Below are positions 43,011-51,763 of a stretch of DNA of 64,000 bases, piece by piece. The translations under genes were made by a program, and so were the position numbers. Each line of letters begins with the position of its first letter. Position 1 is the stretch's first letter. Under the pieces are notes generated by a model. That model ran no database searches, was not told the DNA's origin, and saw nothing but the letters and a program-made list of their open reading frames with translations. Source of the DNA: an uncultured Muribaculaceae bacterium (GTDB taxonomy: Bacteria > Bacteroidota > Bacteroidia > Bacteroidales > Muribaculaceae); assembly GCA_947632485.1 (NCBI GenBank), contig CANRPJ010000002.1, forward strand, positions 62,001 to 126,000, read 5' to 3'.

Positions 43011-46000
43011 GGTTTTTTCTTGGTTGCCCGGTTGGTGGATACGTAGCTGTAGGTGGCCGGCACCACATACATTGTCATGAAGGTTGATACGAGCATGCCG
43101 CCAACCACGGCCGTGCCCATCGCTATTCGCTGGTTGGCACCCTCGCCCATTGCGTAGACGAGCGGAAGCAGACCGAGAATCGTGGAGGTACTCGTCATCA
43201 GGATCGGACGCAGACGCATGAGCGATGCGGTGCGGATAGCGAGCATCTTATCCTCGCCCGCCTCCTGACGCTGATTAGCAAACTCTACGATAAGAATACC
43301 GTTTTTCGCCACCAGACCGATAAGCATGATGATGCCGATCTGGCTGAAGATATTCATGGTCACTCCGCCGAAATACATGAACCCGAGCGCGCCGGCGATA
43401 GCCAGAGGCACCGTGAGCATGATGATCGAGGGATCCTTGAAGCTCTCAAACTGAGCCGCCAGAATCAGATAGATCAGCACCAGAGCAAGCACGAAGGCAA
43501 ACATGAGGCTCGATGAGCTCTCCCGGTAATCCTTCGAGTCGCCTGCAAGAGCGGTGCGGAATGTATCGTCGAGTGTGGAAGCGGCTATCTTGTCCATCTC
43601 TTCCAGGCCGTCGCCTATGGTCTTGCCCTTGGCCAGACCGGCGGAGATAGTAGCCGAGATGAAGCGGTTATAGTGGTAGAGCTGCGGAGGAGCCACAGCC
43701 TCTACAAACTCCACGAGATTATCCAGCTGGATCATCTCACCTGCGGAATTACGCAGATAGATGGAGCGGATCTGGTCGGGAGTGTTACGCTGCTGGCGGT
43801 TAATCTCGCCGATGATCTCGTATTGCTTGCCGTTCATGTAGAAATATCCCATGCGCTGGCCGCTGAGACCATACTGGAGCGTTTGGGCTATATCCTGCAC
43901 ACTGGCACCCATCGTAGAGGCCTTGTCGCGGTTTATGTTCACACGCATCTCCGGACTGCTGAATTTCAGGTTCACGTCGGCCATCTGGAATGTGGGATTC
44001 TCATATACCTTGGCCAGAAACTCCAGAAGCACCTTCTGAAGTTTCTCGATACTCGTGGCCTGAAGCACATACTGCACTGGCATACCGCCTCGGCGGGCGC
44101 CGAACGATGACTGCTGCTGCACGAAGGAGCGGGCCATCGTCTTATCCTTGATAGCCTGAGAAAGCCGCTCAGCCACCTCCATCTGCGAATAATCGCGGTC
44201 CTTAAGATCGGGCAGGGTGATGCGGATATTGCCTCGTCCGTTCCATACGCGGGCCGTGGTCGATTTGGCGTCGGGCACCAGCGAATCGATCAGCTGGGCT
44301 ATATCTTCGGTATAATCGCGCATATACTCATAGCTCACACCCTCAGCGCCGCTGGTATTGACGGTGATCTGAGAGCGGTCTTCCATCGGGGCCATCTCCG
44401 AAGGAATAAGACCCCAGAGCAGATAGATGATTCCGAACATCACCACCATCAGGGGCAGCGACCAGATGCGGCGGCGCAGGAACCAGTCGAGCGACCGGGC
44501 ATATACCCTGTTGAGACCCTCGAAGAAGGGTTCCGTCTTGCGGTAGAACCAGCCCGGCTTCTCATGGCGCTTAAGAATGCGGGTAGCGAGCATGGGCGTG
44601 ATAGTGAGGGCGGCAAACGATGAGATTACCACCGAACCGGCCACCACGAAACTGAACTCGCGGAAAAGTCGCCCGCTCTGACCCTCCATAAAGACGATGG
44701 GAAGGAACACCGCCACAAGTGTGATCGTAGTGGAAATCACGGCGAAGAATATCTCTTTGGCTCCATCTATGCCGGCCTCAAACGGCCGCATACCCCGCTC
44801 TATACGCACATAGATATTTTCCGTCATCACTATCGCATCGTCGACCACCAGACCGACCGAAAGCACCACTGCAAGCATGGTCAGCACATTGATGGAGAAA
44901 CCCGCGATAAACATTACGAAGAATGCGCCGACAAGCGATACGGGAATCACGATACATGGCACCAGAGTGACGCGCCAGTCGCGCAGGAAGAGGAAGATAA
45001 TCACGATCACGAGCACAAACGCCTCGTAGACCGTATCCTTCACCTCCGAAATCGAAGCCCTGATGAATCGCGTATTATCGAAACTATAGCTATAGTTCAC
45101 GTCTTTCGGCAGATCCTTCTTCATCTGCTCCATACGCTTATAGACGGCGTCGGCTATCTCGATATGATTGGCGCCCGGCTGCGGAATCACTACCACACCT
45201 ACCATCGGCACACCATTCATCTTCATATAGCTCTTTATATTGTTGGCGCCCAGCTCGGCATGGCCTATATCGCTTACGCGCACCACTCTGCCATCATCTT
45301 CACGCAGGATAATGTTGTTAAACTCCTCCGGCGTGTGCATCTGACCCATAGTGCGCAGCGTCAGCTCGGTGGCGTTGCCTTCGATACTTCCCGACGGCAG
45401 CTCGAGATTCTCCTTGGTCACCGCATTGCGCACATCGACAGGCGTAATGCCATGGCCGGCCATCTTCACCGGATCGAGCCAGAGGCGCATGGAATAGCGC
45501 TTCTCGCCCCAGATCTCCACGCTGCTGACGTTGGAGATCGTCTGCAGCTGTTCCTTCACCGTGAGGTCAGCTATCTCGCTAAGCTCAAGCAAAGAGCGCT
45601 CATCGCTCTCGAGAGCCACCATAAGGATAGGCATGGCGTCGGCATCTGCCTTTGAAACCGTAGGCGGATCGCAATCGCGCGGCAGATAGCTTTGCGCACG
45701 CGACACTTTGTCGCGCACGTCGTTGGCTGCCGTCTCAAGATCTACCGACAGCTCGAACTCTACCGTGATATAGCTGAATCCCTGGCTGCTCGTACTGGTA
45801 AGCGAGCGAATGCCGGGAATACCGTTGATGTGCTCTTCAAGCGGCTCCGTAATCTGGCTTTCAATCACATCGGCATTGGCTCCGCGGTAGCTGCACTGAA
45901 CCGTGATGATGGGATTATCTACCGAAGGATACTCCCTGACGCCGAGCATGAAATAACCGATCACGCCGAAAAGCACGATCAGAATCGTCAGCACGGTGGC

Positions 46001-46039
46001 AAGCACCGGACGCCTGATGCTAAGTTCGGAAATATTCAT
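43007..46039 (-). CDS. RND efflux permease (MdtB/AcrB-like HAE1), second set
   Basis: 1010-aa inner-membrane proton-driven pump. It starts MNISELSIRRPVLATVLTILIVLFGVIGYFML, with GVREYPSVDNPIITVQCSYRGANADVIE after TM1. The proton-relay pair lies in SVGLVVDDAIVMTENIYVR, and a later segment is LIGLVAKNGILIVEFANQR. It is somewhat shorter than the pump at 26950 and of a different subgroup. The adaptor gene ends 6 bases upstream. Confidence 0.95.
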   Translation of the reverse strand: MNISELSIRRPVLATVLTILIVLFGVIGYFMLGVREYPSVDNPIITVQCSYRGANADVIESQITEPLEEHINGIPGIRSLTSTSSQGFSYITVEFELSVDLETAANDVRDKVSRAQSYLPRDCDPPTVSKADADAMPILMVALESDERSLLELSEIADLTVKEQLQTISNVSSVEIWGEKRYSMRLWLDPVKMAGHGITPVDVRNAVTKENLELPSGSIEGNATELTLRTMGQMHTPEEFNNIILREDDGRVVRVSDIGHAELGANNIKSYMKMNGVPMVGVVVIPQPGANHIEIADAVYKRMEQMKKDLPKDVNYSYSFDNTRFIRASISEVKDTVYEAFVLVIVIIFLFLRDWRVTLVPCIVIPVSLVGAFFVMFIAGFSINVLTMLAVVLSVGLVVDDAIVMTENIYVRIERGMRPFEAGIDGAKEIFFAVISTTITLVAVFLPIVFMEGQSGRLFREFSFVVAGSVVISSFAALTITPMLATRILKRHEKPGWFYRKTEPFFEGLNRVYARSLDWFLRRRIWSLPLMVVMFGIIYLLWGLIPSEMAPMEDRSQITVNTSGAEGVSYEYMRDYTEDIAQLIDSLVPDAKSTTARVWNGRGNIRITLPDLKDRDYSQMEVAERLSQAIKDKTMARSFVQQQSSFGARRGGMPVQYVLQATSIEKLQKVLLEFLAKVYENPTFQMADVNLKFSSPEMRVNINRDKASTMGASVQDIAQTLQYGLSGQRMGYFYMNGKQYEIIGEINRQQRNTPDQIRSIYLRNSAGEMIQLDNLVEFVEAVAPPQLYHYNRFISATISAGLAKGKTIGDGLEEMDKIAASTLDDTFRTALAGDSKDYRESSSSLMFAFVLALVLIYLILAAQFESFKDPSIIMLTVPLAIAGALGFMYFGGVTMNIFSQIGIIMLIGLVAKNGILIVEFANQRQEAGEDKMLAIRTASLMRLRPILMTSTSTILGLLPLVYAMGEGANQRIAMGTAVVGGMLVSTFMTMYVVPATYSYVSTNRATKKKP

Positions 46040-46045
46040 CGTGCG

Positions 46046-47119
46046 TCAGTCTATTTTCTGAAGCGTCACATCAAGACCCTTGCGGAGCTGCAGGGTGCCG
46101 GAGGTGATGATGGTATCCCCTTCCTGGAGGCCGCGGAGAATCTGCACTTCGCTGGCGGTGCGGATACCCGTCTCCACATCTACCGGCTCCGCCTTGCCGC
46201 TGCGGTACACGAAGACCTTGTTGATACCCATTTCCGGCACTATCGCCTGCGAGGGCACTGCGATAGCATCTTCTATCTCTTTATTTTTAAGCGCTATATC
46301 CGTGTAGCGTCCCGGCTGCAGCTCGTGCGAGGCATTGGGGTAGAGCGCCCTCACGGTGAGCGTATGGGTACCGATATCAAGAGCTGACTCAGTAGCGTAG
46401 ACCTGAGCCTTGAAAGGATCGAGATAGCCATCTACCTTAAAGTCGAGATTAGTGCCTTTCTGCACCTCCTTGGCATAGCGCTCCGGCACCGAGAACTCCA
46501 CCTTCAGGGGATTCATCTTCGTGAGCTTCGCCACCATCGACGACGGGGAGGCATAGGCTCCCACAGAGAGCTGACGCAAACCAATCACCCCATCGAAGGG
46601 GGCGCGCAGCTCGGTCATGCGGATATTAGCCTTCACATTTTCTATTTCCGCTTTCAGAGTGGCCAGTTCGGTGCGCACCTGCTCAAGAGCCTCCTGGCTC
46701 ACAGCCTCACGGTTAAGCAGGGTAGCCTGGCGATACACTCTCGCCTCAGCCAGAGGAAGCTGCGACTCAAGCCTCTTAAGCTGCGCCTGGAGGTGCTCGT
46801 CGTTGACCTTGCCGAGAAGAGCGCCTTTCGTCACTACTGAACCCTCGCTGAAATTGAGAGCCGTGATTTTCCCCGACGTCTCAAACGCCAGATCCACCTC
46901 CTCGTCGGGCAGCAGTTTACCGGTCACGAGGATCTGGTCGGTGATAAGATGCGGCTTAAGCACCTTGGCATTGACAGCAAGCGACTTCTTGGTTTGCCCC
47001 GCAGCCGCCGGGGCACCATTCATCTCATTGTTTTTGTGAGGGGTGAGGCCATACCAGCCCCATATTGCAATGCCGGCCACTACAAGACCTACAAGCCCCC
47101 ATTTGAGGTATTTGTTCAT
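46046..47119 (-). CDS. RND efflux periplasmic adaptor, second set
   Basis: 357 aa from the ATG at 47117-47119 (MNKYLKWGLVGLVVAGIAIWGWYG), which gives an N-terminal membrane anchor; a longer frame upstream lacks a sensible signal. The domain order is hybrid half (DLAFETSGKITALNFSEGSVVTKG), helical hairpin (about 100-150), second hybrid half (ELRAPFDGVIGLRQLSVGAYASP), and beta-barrel. It leads the operon with the permease and TolC genes. About 180 bases separate it from the divergent rhodanese-nitroreductase gene. Confidence 0.94.
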   Translation of the reverse strand: MNKYLKWGLVGLVVAGIAIWGWYGLTPHKNNEMNGAPAAAGQTKKSLAVNAKVLKPHLITDQILVTGKLLPDEEVDLAFETSGKITALNFSEGSVVTKGALLGKVNDEHLQAQLKRLESQLPLAEARVYRQATLLNREAVSQEALEQVRTELATLKAEIENVKANIRMTELRAPFDGVIGLRQLSVGAYASPSSMVAKLTKMNPLKVEFSVPERYAKEVQKGTNLDFKVDGYLDPFKAQVYATESALDIGTHTLTVRALYPNASHELQPGRYTDIALKNKEIEDAIAVPSQAIVPEMGINKVFVYRSGKAEPVDVETGIRTASEVQILRGLQEGDTIITSGTLQLRKGLDVTLQKID

Positions 47120-47303
47120 AGTGTCAGAAAATCGTGTCGACGAGGGAAAGTCCGTCCGTGATATTAGAGGCTCCGGAAGCCGCATGGTTTAATCCTTCCA
47201 AACACTTTTTTACAACTTTTTTCATCGCTGCTCCGGATTAGCCACATGCACAGCATTTTGATAAAAAATATCTACCTTTGGGGAAATTTCCAGAACTACC
47301 GAA

Positions 47304-48275
47304 ATGAAATTACTGAAATTTATCGCCTGCCTGCTTATGATTACCGCCGGAGCTTTCGGCCTCAAGGCCCAGCACAGCAATGTGAAAACCGTGGATCCCA
47401 CTGAGTTCAAAGCGCTTCTGAAAGCGGATCCGAAAGGGGTTATCCTCGACGTGAGGCGCCCTGATGAGTATAAGGAGGGTCACATGCCCGGAGCTCTCAA
47501 CATCAACTGGCTCGATCCCGATGCGTTCAAGACCGAAGCCCGGAAACTTGATAAGGGGAAAACCATCTATCTCTACTGCCGAAGTGGCCGCAGAAGCGCC
47601 GAAGCAGCCGGCTGGCTCGCGTCGGAGGGCTATAAAGTGGTAGATCTGCGCGGAGGCTGGCTCGCCTGGGACCGCTGCTGCGCTATCAAAGAATCAGGAA
47701 GCTGCTCTCCGGCCGGGCAACAGGCCGCCGGATCAGTGCAGACAGCTGCTCGCGCGGCAGTGATCGATAACATCATGACGCGCCGGAGCATCAGGAAATA
47801 CTCTGACAAGGCAGTGCCCCGCGATGTGCTCGACACGATTCTGAACTGCGGAATCAATGCCCCCAACGGGCGCAACCAGCAGGCCTATGAGGTAAAGGTA
47901 GTATGCGATCCGGAGTCGGCAGCCCTTCTCGCTGCTGAGGTTGATGGACTCTATAAGGCTCCTGTCTACCTGTTTATAGCCAACCGCACGGACTATGATA
48001 TGTCGGCCATCGATGTAGGCCTGCTTTCCGAAAACGTATGCCTCTCAGCCTGGGCCTATGGCCTCGGCACGGTGAATCTCGGCAGCCCGGTGAGATCCAT
48101 GAAGGAGAAGCCTGAGCTGCTCAAGAAATTAGGCTTCAGCGAAGGCTATGACCTCTGCCTCGCCATAGCACTCGGCTATCCGGAAGAGACTCCGGCCGCC
48201 AAACCGAGAGATGCCGGAAAAGTGCAGTTCATAAAGATTGCTGAGTTGCTCCCGCGATGCTCGACTACGCGATAG
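47304..48275 (+). CDS. Exported rhodanese-nitroreductase fusion protein
   Basis: 323 aa with a Sec signal peptide (MKLLKFIACLLMITAGAFGLKAQ). A rhodanese domain follows (about 25-128): GVILDVRRPDEYKEGHMPGALNIN and the active-site loop YLYCRSGRRSAEAAGWL with Cys92. A Cys/Ser/Gln-rich linker (about 129-150) leads to a nitroreductase-family FMN domain (about 153-315; NIMTRRSIRKYSDKAVP, NCGINAPNGRNQQAYEVKVV, SENVCLSAWAYGLGTVNLG). No stop or frameshift separates the two, so this is a true fusion. It overlaps the TSUP gene by 19 bases. A role in sulfur or redox chemistry in the periplasm is inferred. Expression may start at a TACCTTTG at 47273-47280. Confidence 0.85.
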   Translation: MKLLKFIACLLMITAGAFGLKAQHSNVKTVDPTEFKALLKADPKGVILDVRRPDEYKEGHMPGALNINWLDPDAFKTEARKLDKGKTIYLYCRSGRRSAEAAGWLASEGYKVVDLRGGWLAWDRCCAIKESGSCSPAGQQAAGSVQTAARAAVIDNIMTRRSIRKYSDKAVPRDVLDTILNCGINAPNGRNQQAYEVKVVCDPESAALLAAEVDGLYKAPVYLFIANRTDYDMSAIDVGLLSENVCLSAWAYGLGTVNLGSPVRSMKEKPELLKKLGFSEGYDLCLAIALGYPEETPAAKPRDAGKVQFIKIAELLPRCSTTR

Positions 48276-49000
48276 TCTGCCCGCTCGTATTTCTCGCGGG
48301 ATTCGTCGATTCCATAGCCGGAGGAGGAGGTTTGATCTCGCTTCCGGCCTATCTTATGACTGGTCTGCCTCCCGTAGGCGCGATAGCCACCAATAAATTC
48401 TCTTCGTTTTGCGGCACCCTCGTGCCCACCTGGCGCTACGCCCGGCGCGGCATGTTTGATGTGGTCAGGTCGATACCTGCTATAGTGGCCGCTTTAGGTG
48501 GCTCCGCTGTGGGTGCAGAACTGGCTCTGAAGGTGCCCGGAGGGGTCTTCGACAAGGTGATGCTGGTGGTCATTCCGCTCACGGCGGTATTCGTATTGAG
48601 CGTAAAAGGCATAGAGAGCCGCAAGAAGCCCTTCTCCGCGGCCGCTACCATGTGGATAGCCGCAGCGGCAGCTCTGGTGATGGGAGTCTACGACGGATTC
48701 TACGGGCCTGGCACCGGCACCTTCCTTATCCTCGCGCTTGTCTACATAGCGCGATGCAGCCTCAATTCAGCCGCCGGAATGTCGAAGATGATCAATCTTT
48801 CTACCAACGCCGCCGCGCTCGCCGTATATCTCTATCACGGCGCAGTGGCGCTTCCTCTCGGAATTGCGGCTGCCGTGTTCGGAATTGCGGGCAACTATCT
48901 GGGAAGTACCTTCTTTATCCGCAAGGGCAGCGGAATAGCGAAACCCGTGATAATAGCGGTGCTGACCATATTCCTGATTAAAATGATTTTCTTCCAATAA
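48257..49000 (+). CDS. TSUP family (TauE/SafE) sulfite/organosulfur exporter
   Basis: 247-aa inner-membrane protein with about seven to eight hydrophobic segments. VFLAGFVDSIAGGGGLISLPAYLMTG is the characteristic first repeat, echoed by GVYDGFYGPGTGTFLILALVYI. The family exports sulfite, sulfoacetate or thiosulfate. The 19-base overlap with the rhodanese fusion gene supports a shared sulfur-related task. It is followed by 99 bases and a TAACTTTG (49041-49048) for the next gene. Confidence 0.9.
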   Translation: MLDYAIVCPLVFLAGFVDSIAGGGGLISLPAYLMTGLPPVGAIATNKFSSFCGTLVPTWRYARRGMFDVVRSIPAIVAALGGSAVGAELALKVPGGVFDKVMLVVIPLTAVFVLSVKGIESRKKPFSAAATMWIAAAAALVMGVYDGFYGPGTGTFLILALVYIARCSLNSAAGMSKMINLSTNAAALAVYLYHGAVALPLGIAAAVFGIAGNYLGSTFFIRKGSGIAKPVIIAVLTIFLIKMIFFQ

Positions 49001-49099
49001 GAAAAAGGTCAATAATTGAGAGAATAAGGGATTTTTTCCATAACTTTGAGGTCGCAAGCCGCGATGCGGCAGCCTCAAACAACTAAAACAACGATAGCA

Positions 49100-51112
49100 A
49101 TGAAACGATTACTACTGATTCCGACCCTTGCCGCGGCTCTCTGCGCTTCGGCAGAACAACCCCTTAAAGAATATTGGGATCTGCGCCCCGATGGCGCGAT
49201 CATGTGGGTGGTACAGCCCGGACAGGTGCATTCCGACCATATCGAGATGGCAGGAAAGCGCGTGGCTTCGGTGCTCCGCTACGGTGTAGACACTACCGGC
49301 CGCTTTGAGCTCGACCGGGGTATGGTATGGCCGCTGCTGCGCACAATTCCCAACAATACCCACGCGAGCCTTATGCGCAGGGTGCGCTGGAACCCACTCG
49401 ACCAGATCAGGCTCGGAAGGGTGCCTCTATCAGCTCTCGCTGAGAAAACCGACTCCATACGCCTCGGTATGGCCGACGACGGAGCCATGACTGTTTGGTC
49501 GCAGATTCCTTCGCAGAAGCTCGATATCAAACGCACTGTGTTCCCCAGCGCCGAGCAGCCGACCTTAGTGGAATGCTGGACCATCACCAACGGTGGCACC
49601 CGCAACGTGACTCTCGATATTCCTCCCTATGCCGCTGCTGAAACTACCGAGGAAGGTGTGCAGGGCACCTACGCCGTGCGCACCTGGATGGTCGATGCTC
49701 CGGGTAAGGTGACTCTTGCACCGGGGGAGAGCGTAGAGTTCGGAGCCGCCACCTCCGGCACCCTCAGCGGAGCCGAGGCGGCGAAAGTGGATCTTCAGGC
49801 TGAACGCCTCGCCCGCACCGCGCTCACCAATCAGCTCGCTTCTAATCTGGTGCTCAACACGCCCGACCCTGTGCTCAACGAAATGTTTGCCTTCGCCAAG
49901 CTCCGTGCCGCCGAAAGTATCTATGAGACGAAGGGCGGCCCGATGCACGGTCCCGGAGGAGAATCCTACTACTCAGCTATCTGGGCAAATGACCAGGCTG
50001 AATATGCCAATCCGTTCTTCCCCTATCTGGGCTATGACTATGCCAAGAAATCGGCGGAAAACTCTTTCGACATGTTTGCCCGCTATATGAACGATGAATG
50101 GAAGCCCATACCGAGCTCAATCATAGCTGAAGGCACCGACTACTGGGACGGAGCCGGCGACCGTGGCGACGCCTCGATGATAGCCTATGGCGCCTCGCGC
50201 TATGCACTTGCCAACGGCGACAAGAAGGTGGCCGAGCATCTCTGGCCGCTTATCCAGTGGTGCCTTGAGTTCACCCACCGCAAGATCAACGCCGAAGGTG
50301 TGCCCGCCTCCGACAGCGATGAGCTTGAAGGCCGCTTCCCCTCAGGAGAAGCCAACCTCGCCACCGCCTGCCTCTACTACGATGCCCTTCGCTCCGCCTC
50401 CTACCTCGCCACCGACCTCGGCCATAAGAAAGAGGCCGCTACCTACACCAAGCAGGCCGACGACCTATACAAAGCCATCATCAACTATTTCCCGGCCAAT
50501 GTGGAGGGCTACGATGCCTACGCTTATTATAAAGGCAACGACAAACTGCGCGCATGGATCTGCTGGCCTATGCTGATCGGCGCTCCCGGCGCGCAAGGAG
50601 TATGGGAAGCGCTTTTCTCACCCAAGATGTGGACCCGCGACGGAATCCTGACCGAAAGCGGCGACAAGACTTTCTGGGACCGCGCCACCCTCTATGCGTT
50701 CCGCGCCGCGCTCCAGACGGCTCCCCTGAGCCAGGTGATGCCTTATCTCGAGGCCTTCTCGCGCCGCCGTCTGCTCGGCGAGCATGTGCCCTACGCTATC
50801 GAGGCGTGGCCCGAAGGCTCGCAGCGTCACCTCTCGGCTGAAAGCGCACTCTACGCCAGGATCATGACCGAAGGTCTGTTCGGAATCCGGCCAACCGGTC
50901 TGCGCTCATTCTCGCTCTCTCCCCGCCTGCCTGAAGGCTGGAACCAGATGAGCCTAAATAAAATTGACGCTTTCGGAGAGAAATTTGACCTTAATGTGGA
51001 GCGTGAGAAGGGCGATAAGCTGCGCCTTACAGTGACCTACGGCGACGGTAAGAAGATTACCAAAAGCTTCAATCAGGGTCATACTGTGAACATCGCTTTC
51101 CCGAAGAAATAA
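49100..51112 (+). CDS. Exported (alpha/alpha)6-barrel glycosidase-like protein
   Basis: 670 aa from ATG 49100 (MKRLLLIPTLAAALCASA). The first 250 residues are beta-rich (VQPGQVHSDHIEMAGKRVASVLRYGVD, an N-terminal sandwich domain). The rest is helical and tryptophan-rich in the style of six-hairpin glycosidases: PMHGPGGESYYSAIWANDQAEYANPFFPYLGYDYAKKSAENSF, EGTDYWDGAGDRGDASMIAYGASRYA, GEHVPYAIEAWPEGSQRHLSAES. A small beta tail ends it. Acidic residues in WANDQ and EAWPEG are candidate catalytic groups. I cannot place it in a numbered GH family with confidence. It sits near GH27 and GT9 genes on the same strand. Confidence 0.75.
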   Translation: MKRLLLIPTLAAALCASAEQPLKEYWDLRPDGAIMWVVQPGQVHSDHIEMAGKRVASVLRYGVDTTGRFELDRGMVWPLLRTIPNNTHASLMRRVRWNPLDQIRLGRVPLSALAEKTDSIRLGMADDGAMTVWSQIPSQKLDIKRTVFPSAEQPTLVECWTITNGGTRNVTLDIPPYAAAETTEEGVQGTYAVRTWMVDAPGKVTLAPGESVEFGAATSGTLSGAEAAKVDLQAERLARTALTNQLASNLVLNTPDPVLNEMFAFAKLRAAESIYETKGGPMHGPGGESYYSAIWANDQAEYANPFFPYLGYDYAKKSAENSFDMFARYMNDEWKPIPSSIIAEGTDYWDGAGDRGDASMIAYGASRYALANGDKKVAEHLWPLIQWCLEFTHRKINAEGVPASDSDELEGRFPSGEANLATACLYYDALRSASYLATDLGHKKEAATYTKQADDLYKAIINYFPANVEGYDAYAYYKGNDKLRAWICWPMLIGAPGAQGVWEALFSPKMWTRDGILTESGDKTFWDRATLYAFRAALQTAPLSQVMPYLEAFSRRRLLGEHVPYAIEAWPEGSQRHLSAESALYARIMTEGLFGIRPTGLRSFSLSPRLPEGWNQMSLNKIDAFGEKFDLNVEREKGDKLRLTVTYGDGKKITKSFNQGHTVNIAFPKK

Positions 51113-51151
51113 GAACTAATTGATTTATACCACCTTTATCTCTTTACAACC

Positions 51152-51763
51152 ATGAAATTCGCCGAACTTTCAAACCGCGTTTTCGACGAGTCGGTAGCCG
51201 CGTACCACACTACGGATCATGTCGACGCACCGCAACCTACGCCCTATGAGAAGGGCACCCCGGAGGCTGTGCTGTTTGCAAAAAACTGGATTGATGCCGT
51301 GCAGTGGCATCTGGAAGACATTATCCGCAATCCCGACATCGACCCTGTAGAGGCGCTCGCGATAAAGCGGCGGATTGACCGCAGCAATCAGGATCGCACC
51401 GACATGGTTGAGGAGCTCGATACGTATTTCCGCGACAAGTGGGCGGGCGTGAAGCCGGCTCCCGACGCTACCATCAATACTGAAAGCCCCGCGTGGGCGC
51501 TCGACCGGCTCTCCATTCTCGCCCTCAAGATCTGGCACATGAAGGAGCAGACCGAACGCACCGACGCCGACGAGGCTCACCGCGCCCGCTGCGCGGCTAA
51601 GCTGGAGGTACTCCTCGAGCAGCGCAAGGACCTGACCGAAGCGATCGATACGCTTCTCGACGATATAGCAGCCGGCCGCAAGCACATGAAGGTCTACAGG
51701 CAGATGAAGATGTACAACGACAAGGATACCAACCCGGTGCTTTATGGCAAAGGGAAGGCTTAG
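51152..51763 (+). CDS. DUF4254 family protein
   Basis: 203-aa soluble helical protein, starting MKFAELSNRVFDESVAAYH. It has the DUF4254 features IRNPDIDPVEALAIKRRIDRSNQDRTDMVEELD and SPAWALDRLSILALKIWHM. The family has no known function but is very often next to GT9 heptosyltransferases in Bacteroidetes, as here. It overlaps the GT9 gene by 20 bases. That coupling suggests the two proteins work in one step of envelope glycan synthesis, for instance LPS core assembly. Confidence 0.85.
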   Translation: MKFAELSNRVFDESVAAYHTTDHVDAPQPTPYEKGTPEAVLFAKNWIDAVQWHLEDIIRNPDIDPVEALAIKRRIDRSNQDRTDMVEELDTYFRDKWAGVKPAPDATINTESPAWALDRLSILALKIWHMKEQTERTDADEAHRARCAAKLEVLLEQRKDLTEAIDTLLDDIAAGRKHMKVYRQMKMYNDKDTNPVLYGKGKA

